Positions 10,078 through 17,860 of a stretch of 64,000 nucleotides of DNA are shown one piece after another (position 1 is the first letter of the stretch; each line of letters starts with the position of its first letter). The DNA is from Streptomyces yatensis (GTDB lineage: Bacteria; Actinomycetota; Actinomycetes; Streptomycetales; Streptomycetaceae), in the NCBI RefSeq assembly GCF_018069625.1, contig NZ_CP072941.1:5890001-5954000 (forward strand), read 5' to 3'. Under the pieces are notes generated by a model. It did no database searches, was not told the origin of the DNA, and worked only from the letters and a program-made list of their open reading frames with translations. The translations under genes were made by a program, and so were the position numbers.

Positions 10078-12099
10078 ATGAGTGCCACGGCCACTCGCCC
10101 CTCCACCGACCCCACCACCGATCCCGCCGCCCCCGGGACGGCGGCGGCCGAACCGCGTCCGTCCCTGCTGAGCTCCGCCGTCCGCAGCCCCGCCGCGCGC
10201 AAGCTGGCGGTGCTCGTGGTGATCGCCGCGGTGCTCATACCGCTCGCGCACGCCAAGTGGGCGAGCGGCAGCTGGCCGCATGCGCTGACCGTCGATGTGT
10301 CAGGACCGCTCGGCGACGCCAGCGACTGGATCCTCGACAACCGCGACAGTCACTGGATCTTCCTCTACTTCTTCGGCCACATCAGCAACGTCATCATCAT
10401 CGGTGTCCGCGCCGTCTATGTGGCCCTGCTCGCCCTCGGCTGGGCCGGTGTCACCGCCGGGCTGACCCTGATCGCCTGGCGGGTCGCCGGGGTGCGGATC
10501 GCGGTCACGACCCTGGTGTCCTTCGCCATCTGCGGACTGCTGGGCATGTGGGTGCCCACGATGCAGACGCTCGCGCTGATGGCCATCGCCGTCACCGCCT
10601 CCGTCGTCATCGGCGGACTGCTGGGTCTGGCCGGCGGCCTCTCGGAATGGGCTTTCCGGGTGCTGCGGCCGGTGCTCGACACCATGCAGGTGCTGCCCGC
10701 GTTCGCGTATCTGCTCCCCGTCGTGATGATCTTCGGCAATGGCGTGCCCGGCGCGGTGCTGGCCACCGTGATCTACGCGGCTCCGCCCATGGCCCGGCTC
10801 ACCGCCCTCGGCCTGCGCGGCGCGGACGCCGGGGTGCTGGAAGCGGTGACCTCGCTCGGCGCGACCTGGCGGCAGCGGCTGCTGTCCGCCCGGCTGCCGC
10901 TGGCCCGCAAGGAACTGCTGCTGGGCATCAACCAGACGATCATGATGGCGCTGTCCATGGCCGTCATCGCCTCCGTGATCGGCGGCGGCGGTCTCGGTGA
11001 CCGCGTCTACCAGGCGCTGTCCAGCGTCGACGTCGGCAAGGCGCTCGCCGCCGGCCTCCCGATCGTGCTCCTCGCCATCGTGATGGACCGCACCATCGGA
11101 ACGGCGGGCGAGCGGCTCGGCGCGCCCCCGGCCGAGGGCGGGCACCGGCTGCTGCGCGGCTGGCCCGCGTGGGCGGGGGCCGCGGTGGCCACCGCGGTCA
11201 TCACCGTCGTCGGACGGCTGACCGGCTCCCAGACCTGGCCGACCGGCTGGACCGTCGCCATCGAGGAGCCCGTCAACCAGTTCAAGGAGTGGATGGTCGA
11301 CCACCTCTACACCGGAGTGCCGGTCGTCGGCGGCACCGCCGACTGGGCCGCGGACTACGTCAAGTGGATCCTCGACCCGCTGCGCGAGGGGCTGCAGGGC
11401 CTCCCGTGGTACGCGGTGCTGCTGATCGTCGCGGCCCTGGCCTGGCTGATCGGCACCTGGGCCACCGCGCTGACCGCCACCGCCGCCATGGCCGCGATCG
11501 GTGTGCTCGGCGTGTGGGAGCCGTCCATGGACACCCTCTCCCAGGTGCTGGCGGCCGTCTTCGTCACGCTGGTCCTCGGTTTCGCGATCGGCATCTGGGC
11601 CGCGCGCAACACCCGGCTGGAGCGGATGATGCGACCGGTGCTGGACATGTTCCAGACCATGCCGCAGTTCGTGTATCTGATCCCCGTGGTCGCGCTGTTC
11701 GGCGTCGGCCGCGCCCCCGCGGCGGCCGCGGCCATCGTCTACGCGCTGCCCGCCGTCATCCGCATCACCACCCAGGGGATCCGGAACGTCGACCCGGCCG
11801 CGCTGGAGTCCGCGCGTTCGCTCGGCGCCACCCAGGGCCAGCAGCTGCGCCAGGTCCAGCTCCCGCTGGCCCGCCCGGCGCTGCTGCTCGCCGTCAACCA
11901 GGGCGTGGTGCTGGTGCTGGCCGTGGTCGTCATCGGCGGTCTGGTCGGATCCGGCGCGCTCGGCTACGACGTGCTGTTCGGCCTGGCGCAGGGCGATCTG
12001 GCGACCGGTCTGGTGGCGGGCACGGCGATCGTCTGCCTGGGGCTGATGCTCGACCGCGTCACCCAGCCGACCTCGCGCCGCGACAGGAAGGGGGCTTGA
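10078..12099 (+). CDS. glycine betaine ABC transporter, fused double permease
   Basis: A 673-aa membrane protein with two complete permease domains in one chain. Each half carries the EAA loop: EAVTSLGATWRQRLL in the first half (residues about 260-275) and ESARSLGATQGQQLR in the second (about 578-593). Each also has a matching RPVLDxxQxxPxFxYLxPVV segment. Single-domain ProW/OpuAB proteins are about half this size, so one chain here replaces the usual homodimer. The gene lies between the ATPase and the binding lipoprotein. Confidence 0.92.
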   Translation: MSATATRPSTDPTTDPAAPGTAAAEPRPSLLSSAVRSPAARKLAVLVVIAAVLIPLAHAKWASGSWPHALTVDVSGPLGDASDWILDNRDSHWIFLYFFGHISNVIIIGVRAVYVALLALGWAGVTAGLTLIAWRVAGVRIAVTTLVSFAICGLLGMWVPTMQTLALMAIAVTASVVIGGLLGLAGGLSEWAFRVLRPVLDTMQVLPAFAYLLPVVMIFGNGVPGAVLATVIYAAPPMARLTALGLRGADAGVLEAVTSLGATWRQRLLSARLPLARKELLLGINQTIMMALSMAVIASVIGGGGLGDRVYQALSSVDVGKALAAGLPIVLLAIVMDRTIGTAGERLGAPPAEGGHRLLRGWPAWAGAAVATAVITVVGRLTGSQTWPTGWTVAIEEPVNQFKEWMVDHLYTGVPVVGGTADWAADYVKWILDPLREGLQGLPWYAVLLIVAALAWLIGTWATALTATAAMAAIGVLGVWEPSMDTLSQVLAAVFVTLVLGFAIGIWAARNTRLERMMRPVLDMFQTMPQFVYLIPVVALFGVGRAPAAAAAIVYALPAVIRITTQGIRNVDPAALESARSLGATQGQQLRQVQLPLARPALLLAVNQGVVLVLAVVVIGGLVGSGALGYDVLFGLAQGDLATGLVAGTAIVCLGLMLDRVTQPTSRRDRKGA

Positions 12100-12100
12100 G

Positions 12101-13078
12101 ATGGCTCGCACCCGAATTCAGCTGCTGACGGCCGCCGCCGGGATCGCGGCCGTGTTCACCGCGACCGGCTGCGGCGCGGCGGACATGACCAAGCAGTCCT
12201 CGCCGTACGCCAATGTGGGCGGGGCCAAGAGCGTCACGCTCTCGGTCCAGTCGTGGGTCGGCGCCCAGTCCAATGTCGCGGTCGCCCAGTATCTGCTGGA
12301 GCATGAGCTGGGCTACCGCGTCGACACCGTCCAGGTGGACGAGATTCCGGCGTGGGACGCGCTCAGCCAGGGCCGGGTGGACGCGATCCTGGAGGACTGG
12401 GGCCACCCGGAGCAGGAACAGCGCTACGTCAAGGACAAGAAGCTGATCGTGCCGGGCGGCGGGCTCGGCGTCACCGGCCATATCGGCTGGTGGGTGCCGA
12501 AGTACTTCGCCGACAAACATCCGGACGTGCTGAACTGGAAGAACCTCAACAAGTACGCCAAGACCTTCAAGACCGCGGAGAGCGGTGGCAAGGGCCAGCT
12601 GCTGGACGGGTCCCCGTCCTATGTCACCAATGACAAGGCGCTGGTGAAGAACCTGAAGCTGAACTACCAGATCGTCTTCTCGGGTTCGGAGGCGGCGCAG
12701 ATCACCCAGATCAAGCAGTTCGCCAAGGGCAAGAAGCCGTTCCTGACCTACTGGTACGAGCCCCAGTGGCTGTTCAACCAGGTGCCGATGGTCGAGGTCA
12801 AGCTGCCGAAGTACACCGACGAGTGTGCGAACGAGGGCACCAAGGACCCCGAGTCCATCGACTGCGCCTACCCGACCACTCCGCTGCAGAAGTACCTCAA
12901 CGCGGACTTCGCGAAGCAGGGCGGGAAGGCGTCGGCGTTCCTGAAGAAGTTCCACTGGACCAAGCAGGACCAGAACGAGGTGTCGGAGCTGATCGCCTCG
13001 AAGGGGATGTCGGCCCAGGACGCCGCGAAGAAGTGGGTCGAGGCGCACCCTGACGTCTGGAAGAAGTGGATGCCGTAA
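12101..13078 (+). CDS. glycine betaine/proline-type substrate-binding lipoprotein
   Basis: A 325-aa ProX/OpuAC-family binding protein. The signal peptide ends in FTATGC with lipid-anchor Cys24. The fold contains conserved aromatic stretches such as HIGWWVP and FLTYWYEPQW, which in this family form the cage for the trimethylammonium head group. Two further Cys residues in the C-terminal lobe (in DECANEG and SIDCAYP) may form a disulfide. It starts one base after the permease stop, with GGAAGGGGG as ribosome site, and completes the transporter. Confidence 0.93.
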   Translation: MARTRIQLLTAAAGIAAVFTATGCGAADMTKQSSPYANVGGAKSVTLSVQSWVGAQSNVAVAQYLLEHELGYRVDTVQVDEIPAWDALSQGRVDAILEDWGHPEQEQRYVKDKKLIVPGGGLGVTGHIGWWVPKYFADKHPDVLNWKNLNKYAKTFKTAESGGKGQLLDGSPSYVTNDKALVKNLKLNYQIVFSGSEAAQITQIKQFAKGKKPFLTYWYEPQWLFNQVPMVEVKLPKYTDECANEGTKDPESIDCAYPTTPLQKYLNADFAKQGGKASAFLKKFHWTKQDQNEVSELIASKGMSAQDAAKKWVEAHPDVWKKWMP

Positions 13079-13158
13079 GGGCGGCGCTCCAGCCGTGGAC
13101 CCACGGGGTGGACCCCGCTTCGTCCTCCTGCACTCGTGCACGGGACGCAGCGGGGCCC

Positions 13159-13185
13159 GGCCGCTTTATGGGGCGGCCCTGTTTT
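13159..13185 (+). terminator. terminator of the betaine operon
   Basis: GGCCGC and GCGGCC form a 6-bp stem with a T-rich loop, followed by CTGTTTT. It lies between the binding-protein stop and the convergent gene, so it may serve both strands. Confidence 0.5.
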
Positions 13186-13951
13186 ACGGGGCGGGGTCCA
13201 GCCGTTTGACGAGGTGCCCCGCCTCGGCCATGGTCTGGCGGAGCAGCCGCGGGCCGAAGGTGATCCGGGTGGCGCCCAGCCGGCCCAGCTCACGCGGGGA
13301 CGGGCCGTCCGGGTCGAACGCCGCCGCGTTGAGCGGGGCGTCGATGGCGGCCGCCAGGCGGGGCAGCAGCTCCGGGGGCGCCAAGATCGGGTACACGCAG
13401 TCCGCGCCCGCCGCCACATAGAGCCGCCCGCGCTCGACCGCGGACGGGACCGCGGTCTCGGGGTCGAGGTCCGGGCCGCCGCGGACGAAGAGGTCGACAC
13501 GGGCGTTGATCACCAGATCCTCGCCCGCCTCGGCCCGCACCGCCGCCAGCCGGTCCGCCTGGCGCGCGGGCTCGATCAGCCCGCCCGTCGCGTGGTCGGA
13601 GTCCTCCAGGTTGCAGCCCACCGCGCCGGTCTCCAGCAGCCGCTCGACCAGCTCCTTGGGGGCGAGGCCGTAGCCGCTTTCCACGTCCGCCGAGACGGGG
13701 ACGTCCACGGCCCGGATGATCCGGGCGATCGCGGCGAACATCTCCTCCGGCGGGGTGTGGCCGTCCCGGTGGCCGAGGGAGGCCGCGATCCCCGCGCTCG
13801 GCGTGGCGAGCGCGGGGAATCCCGCGTCGGCGAAGACCCGGGCCGAGGCGGCATCCCAGGGCCCGGGGAGCACCAGCGGATCACCGGGCTCCCGGCCGTG
13901 GTGCAGCGCGCGGAGCGCCCGGGCCCCGTCCGTGGTCGCGGGTGCCGTCAT
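13184..13951 (-). CDS. isocitrate lyase/PEP mutase family protein
   Basis: A 255-aa TIM-barrel enzyme of the isocitrate lyase/PEP phosphonomutase superfamily, the group annotated as carboxyvinyl-carboxyphosphonate phosphorylmutase-like. Visible signatures are GPWDAASARVFADAG near residues 30-45, VSADVESGYG near 90 (metal-binding acid cluster) and GCNLEDSDH near 120. The short length separates it from true isocitrate lyases (over 400 aa). The substrate is unknown. It is transcribed with the AhpD-like gene 12 bases upstream and faces away from the MocR regulator. Confidence 0.85.
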   Translation of the reverse strand: MTAPATTDGARALRALHHGREPGDPLVLPGPWDAASARVFADAGFPALATPSAGIAASLGHRDGHTPPEEMFAAIARIIRAVDVPVSADVESGYGLAPKELVERLLETGAVGCNLEDSDHATGGLIEPARQADRLAAVRAEAGEDLVINARVDLFVRGGPDLDPETAVPSAVERGRLYVAAGADCVYPILAPPELLPRLAAAIDAPLNAAAFDPDGPSPRELGRLGATRITFGPRLLRQTMAEAGHLVKRLDPAP

Positions 13952-13963
13952 GGCGGACCCGCC

Positions 13964-14446
13964 TCAGTGGCCGGCGGGCTTGTAGGCGCCGGGGACCATG
14001 CGGGTGGTCACACCGATGCGGTTCCAGGCGTTGATGGTGAAGATCAGGGCGATCACCTGCGCCAGCTCCCGCTCCTCGAAGTGCTTGGCGGCGCGCTCGT
14101 AGACCTCGTCGGGGACGAAGCCGTCGGTCAGGACGGTCACGGCCTCGGTCAGGGCGAGGGCGGCCTGCTCCTTCTCGGTGTAGAGGTCGCCGGCCTCCTC
14201 CCAGGCGTTGAGGAGGTAGAGGCGGTCCTCGGACTCGCCCGCCGCGCGGGCGTCCTTGGTGTGCATGTCGATGCAGAAGGCGCAGTGGTTGAGCTGTGAG
14301 GCACGCACCTTGACCAGCTCGGCCAGTACCGGGTCCAGGCCCTTACGGGCGGCCGTGTCCAGGCTGATCATGGCCTTGTAGACCTCGGGGGCCGCCTTGG
14401 CGAACTCCATCCGGGGGCCATGTGCATGAGAAGTTCCGGTCGTCAT
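13964..14446 (-). CDS. AhpD-like carboxymuconolactone decarboxylase family protein
   Basis: A 160-aa all-helical protein with the redox signature HCAFCIDMHTKDAR (Cys-x2-Cys-x3-His). This is the catalytic motif of AhpD-type alkylhydroperoxidases and puts it in the carboxymuconolactone decarboxylase family. Length is normal. It is likely cytoplasmic and acts on a peroxide or related substrate. It begins a two-gene minus-strand unit and is divergent, across 46 bases, from a MocR-type regulator, which probably controls it. Confidence 0.9.
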   Translation of the reverse strand: MTTGTSHAHGPRMEFAKAAPEVYKAMISLDTAARKGLDPVLAELVKVRASQLNHCAFCIDMHTKDARAAGESEDRLYLLNAWEEAGDLYTEKEQAALALTEAVTVLTDGFVPDEVYERAAKHFEERELAQVIALIFTINAWNRIGVTTRMVPGAYKPAGH

Positions 14447-14492
14447 GCCTCCACGCTAGAGGCCCGGCGGCCCAGGAGTATGGTCCATTTCC

Positions 14493-16046
14493 ATGGCAGA
14501 TTCATGGGCCACTCGAAGAGGCGATTCCGGACAGCGGACGACCGGCTCCGGACAACGGACGGGCGATTCCGGGCAGCGAACGGACAGCTCCGGGCATCGG
14601 ACGGACGGCCGCGGCGGGCTGGGCACGGATCTGCATCTGGATCTGCCGCCGGGCGGCGGGAGCGGGGTGCGGGTCGCGCTCATCGGCGCCCTGCGCGATG
14701 CCGTCCGCACCGGGCGGCTCGCCCCGGGCACCCGGCTGCCCTCCTCCCGCTCGCTCGCCACCGACCTCGGCATCGCCCGGAACACCGTCGCCGACGCCTA
14801 TGGGGAACTGGTCGCCGAGGGCTGGCTGACCGCCCGGCAGGGCTCGGGCACCCGGGTCGCCGAGCGCGTCGTGCCGCCCGAGCCCGCCCCGCCGCGCACG
14901 CCCCCGGCCGCCGCCGTGGCCGCCACCCGGCCCACCTACGATCTGCGGCCCGGCGAACCCGATGTCTCGGCCTTTCCCAGGACCGCCTGGCTCTCCGCGG
15001 CCCGGCGCGCCCTGATCGCCGCGCCGAACGACGCCTTCGGCTACGGCCACCCCGCCGGACGGCCCGAGCTGCGGCGGGTCCTGGCCGACTATCTGGCGCG
15101 CGCCCGCGGGGTGCGGGCCGCGCCCGAACGGATCGTGGTCTGCGCCGGGTTCGTCCAGGGGCTGGCCCTGCTCAGCAAGGTGCGGGAGAAGGCCGGACAC
15201 CGGGAGGTGGCCGTGGAGTCCTACGGGCTCGACGTCCACTGGAACGTGATGCGCGGGGCCGGGCTGCGCACCGTACCGCTGCCGGTCGACCAACAGGGGG
15301 CGCGGACATCGGAGCTGGACCGGTCGGCCGGGCTGCGGAACGTCCTGCTCACCCCGGCGCATCAGTTCCCCACCGGCGTTCCGCTGGACCCCGACCGGCG
15401 CGCCGCCGTGGTCGACTGGGCCTCGCGGGTGGGCGGACTGGTGCTGGAGGACGACTACGACGGGGAGTTCCGCTACGACCGTCAGCCGGTCGGGGCACTG
15501 CAGGGGCTCGACCCCGAGCATGTGGTCTATCTGGGCACCGCGAGCAAGAGCCTGGCGCCCGCGCTGCGGCTGGCGTGGATGGTGGTACCGGACCATCTGA
15601 TGGACGACCTCCTGGCGCTCAAGAGAACGGGGGAGTGGGAGTCGGGCAGGCTGGACCAGCTGACGCTCGCGGAGTTCATCGACTCCGGGGCGTACGACCG
15701 CCATGTGCGCGGTATGCGGATGCGCTACCGGCGCCGCCGCGACCAGTTGGTGGCGGCGCTCGCCGAACGCGCCCCGCGGGTGCGGGTCACGGGCATCGCG
15801 GCCGGTCTGCACGCGGTGCTCCAACTGCCGCCGGGCACCGAGCAGTCCGTGGTGCGGGGCGCGGCCTGGCAGGGCCTGGCGCTGGACGGGCTGTCCCGCT
15901 ACCGCTACCGCGACGAACAGGGGCAGTGGCAGGAGCGGCGACAGGAGCCGGGCGGGCAGCCCGATGCGCTGGTGTTCGCCTATGGCACCGCACCCGACCA
16001 CGCCTTCGCGGGCGCGCTGGAGGCGCTGTGCCGGGTGCTGCCCTGA
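14493..16046 (+). CDS. MocR-type regulator (GntR HTH fused to aminotransferase-like domain)
   Basis: A 517-aa PLP-dependent regulator of the MocR/PdxR class. Residues 10-38 are a degenerate repeat (GDSGQRT, GSGQRT, GDSGQRT, SSGHRT) encoded by near-identical 18-24 base units. The winged helix follows, with LPSSRSLATDLGIARNTVADAYGEL, two-part and shown here only by its ends LPSSRSLA and AYGELVAEG. The type-I aminotransferase domain fills the rest, with LEDDYDGEFRYDR and the PLP lysine in GTASKSLAPALR. It probably regulates the divergent AhpD-like unit; other MocR proteins respond to PLP or amino donors. Confidence 0.92.
   Translation: MADSWATRRGDSGQRTTGSGQRTGDSGQRTDSSGHRTDGRGGLGTDLHLDLPPGGGSGVRVALIGALRDAVRTGRLAPGTRLPSSRSLATDLGIARNTVADAYGELVAEGWLTARQGSGTRVAERVVPPEPAPPRTPPAAAVAATRPTYDLRPGEPDVSAFPRTAWLSAARRALIAAPNDAFGYGHPAGRPELRRVLADYLARARGVRAAPERIVVCAGFVQGLALLSKVREKAGHREVAVESYGLDVHWNVMRGAGLRTVPLPVDQQGARTSELDRSAGLRNVLLTPAHQFPTGVPLDPDRRAAVVDWASRVGGLVLEDDYDGEFRYDRQPVGALQGLDPEHVVYLGTASKSLAPALRLAWMVVPDHLMDDLLALKRTGEWESGRLDQLTLAEFIDSGAYDRHVRGMRMRYRRRRDQLVAALAERAPRVRVTGIAAGLHAVLQLPPGTEQSVVRGAAWQGLALDGLSRYRYRDEQGQWQERRQEPGGQPDALVFAYGTAPDHAFAGALEALCRVLP
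14520..14606 (+). repeat. degenerate in-frame tandem repeat in the MocR gene
   Basis: Four units of 18-24 bases with the core TCCGGACAGCGGACG encode G/S-S-G-Q/H-R-T repeats ahead of the DNA-binding domain. The unit lengths are multiples of three, so copy number can change without breaking the frame. Confidence 0.7.
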
Positions 16047-16223
16047 AGCCATGCGTTTCGGCGGCCTGAGGCCACGCGTGAGGCCACACGCTTCGGCCGA
16101 GCCCCGCCGTCCATCAGCCCGGCGGCTCCCCCTAGGGTGGACGGTCGCGGCCTCGGGGAGACCGGGGAGACGACGCCCCCGGGAGGGACGATGGCTCGGG
16201 GGACAGGAACGGGGGAGACGGGG

Positions 16224-16574
16224 ATGGAACGGAAGACGACGCGGCGACTGCGGTCGAGCACGGTGATCCTGGGCGGTATGGGCGCGCTGGCGGCGGCGCT
16301 CACCTCCTGTGGTTCGGAACCGGACAAGCGCTGTGTGGACCGGAACAGCTATGACGCGGTGAACGGATACCGGGTGGTCGACTCCAGTGCCTGCAAGGGC
16401 TCTTCGTCCACCACGGGCGGCAAGGGCAAGAAGAGCCGGGGCACGAAGAGCGCCGACGGCCAGTGGTACTACGACTCCGAGGTCAGCGGCCGCTGGGCGG
16501 ACGACGGCACCTTCGACAAGAGCAAGGCGGCCGACCGGGGCGGCTTCGGCTGCTCGGGCTCCAGCGGCGGCTGA
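16224..16574 (+). CDS. small YgiB-like (DUF1190-type) lipoprotein
   Basis: A 116-aa secreted lipoprotein. The N-terminus MERKTTRRLRSS is followed by a hydrophobic stretch and the lipobox ALTSC (Cys about 27). The mature part is polar, has paired cysteines (KRCVDRN, SSACKGS) and a WYYDSEVSGRW segment, and ends in DRGGFGCSGSSGG. The Gly-Phe-Gly-rich tail resembles E. coli YgiB, whose gene also precedes a glutathionylspermidine-synthase-like ligase. The start at 16224 suits the signal peptide; ATG 16191, with GGGAGGG before it, is a good alternative. It lies 15 bases before the ligase gene. Confidence 0.75.
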   Translation: MERKTTRRLRSSTVILGGMGALAAALTSCGSEPDKRCVDRNSYDAVNGYRVVDSSACKGSSSTTGGKGKKSRGTKSADGQWYYDSEVSGRWADDGTFDKSKAADRGGFGCSGSSGG

Positions 16575-16589
16575 GCGGGCCGCCCCACG

Positions 16590-17777
16590 ATGAAGCGCCA
16601 TACCATCGACCCCCGCCCCGACTGGCAGTCCACGGTGGAGGAGCAGGGGGTCATCTATCCGCTGACCCGCTACCCGGACGGCTCGCTGCGCCCCTACTGG
16701 GACGAGAGCGCCTACTACGCCTTCTCGCTGCCCGAGGTCGAGGCGCTGGAGGAGGTGGTCGAGGAACTGCACCGGATGTCGCTGGCCGCGGCCGCCCATA
16801 TCGTCGAGACCGGCCGCTTCGCCGACCTCGGCATCGACGATCCGCGGCTGGCCGGGCTGATCGCCGAGTCCTGGCACCGCCGGGCCGAACAGCCCAGCGT
16901 CTACGGCCGGTTCGATCTGCGCCACGACGGTGAATCGGGCCCGGCGAAGCTGCTGGAGTACAACGCCGATACGCCGACCTCGCTGGTGGAGGCCGCGAGC
17001 GCCCAGTGGTTCTGGATGGAGGACCGCTTCCCGGGCGCCGACCAGTGGAACTCCCTCCATGAACGGCTGGTCGACGCCTGGCGGAAACAGGCCGCGCTGC
17101 TGCCGCCGGGGACGCCCCTGTACTTCGCCCATTCGGCCGGGGACGAGCTGGGCGAGGACCTGATGACGGTGGCCTACCTCCGCGAGACGGCCGACCAGGC
17201 CGGGCTGAGCACCGAGGCGATCTCCATGGAGGACATCGGCTGGGAACGGCTGTCGGGCCGCTTCGTCGACAAGCGGTTCCGCTTCATCCGGAGCTGCTTC
17301 AAGCTCTATCCCTGGGAGTGGCTGACCACCGACCGGTTCGGCCCGCAGGTGCTGGACACCCTCGACAACGGGGGCGGCACCGGATCCACGCTGTGGATCG
17401 AACCGGCCTGGAAGATGCTGCTGTCCAACAAGGCGCTGCTGGCCGTGTTGTGGGAGCTCTTCCCGGACCACCCCAATCTGCTGCCCGCCTACCTCGACGG
17501 CCCCCGGGAACTGGCCCGCACCACCGGCTACGTGGCCAAACCGCTGCTCGGCCGCGAGGGGGCCGGGGTCACCGTGCACCCGCCGGGGGAGGAGCCCGTC
17601 CTCCGCGACGAGCCGTGCTGCTACCAGGAACTGGCGCCGCTGCCCGACTTCGACGGCAACCGGGTGGTGCTCGGCACCTGGGTCGTCGCGGGCGAGGCGG
17701 CGGGACTCGGCATCCGCGAGTCGGCGGGGCTGGTGACGGATGAGTACGCGCGCTTCATCCCCCATGTGATCCTCTGA
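16590..17777 (+). CDS. glutathionylspermidine synthase-like ATP-grasp ligase (YgiC type)
   Basis: A 395-aa ATP-grasp amide ligase without the N-terminal amidase half of E. coli Gsp. ATP-grasp features are RFDLRHDGES and LLEYNADTPTSL (residues about 108-132), IEPAWKMLLSNKALL (about 270-285) and VAKPLLGREGAGV (about 314-326). Streptomycetes make mycothiol rather than glutathione, so the true substrate is unlikely to be glutathionylspermidine. Pairing with the upstream lipoprotein matches the ygiB-ygiC arrangement and suggests that peptide or protein may be the acceptor (inference). Its stop codon lies in an 18-bp tandem repeat. Confidence 0.88.
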   Translation: MKRHTIDPRPDWQSTVEEQGVIYPLTRYPDGSLRPYWDESAYYAFSLPEVEALEEVVEELHRMSLAAAAHIVETGRFADLGIDDPRLAGLIAESWHRRAEQPSVYGRFDLRHDGESGPAKLLEYNADTPTSLVEAASAQWFWMEDRFPGADQWNSLHERLVDAWRKQAALLPPGTPLYFAHSAGDELGEDLMTVAYLRETADQAGLSTEAISMEDIGWERLSGRFVDKRFRFIRSCFKLYPWEWLTTDRFGPQVLDTLDNGGGTGSTLWIEPAWKMLLSNKALLAVLWELFPDHPNLLPAYLDGPRELARTTGYVAKPLLGREGAGVTVHPPGEEPVLRDEPCCYQELAPLPDFDGNRVVLGTWVVAGEAAGLGIRESAGLVTDEYARFIPHVIL

Positions 17778-17826
17778 ACACGACCGATCCTCTGAACACG
17801 ATCGATCGTCTGAACACGACGGATCC
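17773..17826. repeat. three tandem 18-bp repeats at the end of the ligase gene
   Basis: Units at 17773-17790, 17791-17808 and 17809-17826 share TCTGAACACGA(C/T)(C/G)GATC(C/G). The ligase stop TGA is in the first unit, so every unit carries an in-frame copy of it. Confidence 0.9.
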
Positions 17827-17860
17827 TCCAAGCAGCGCAGGCCCACCGAGCCGCACCGGG

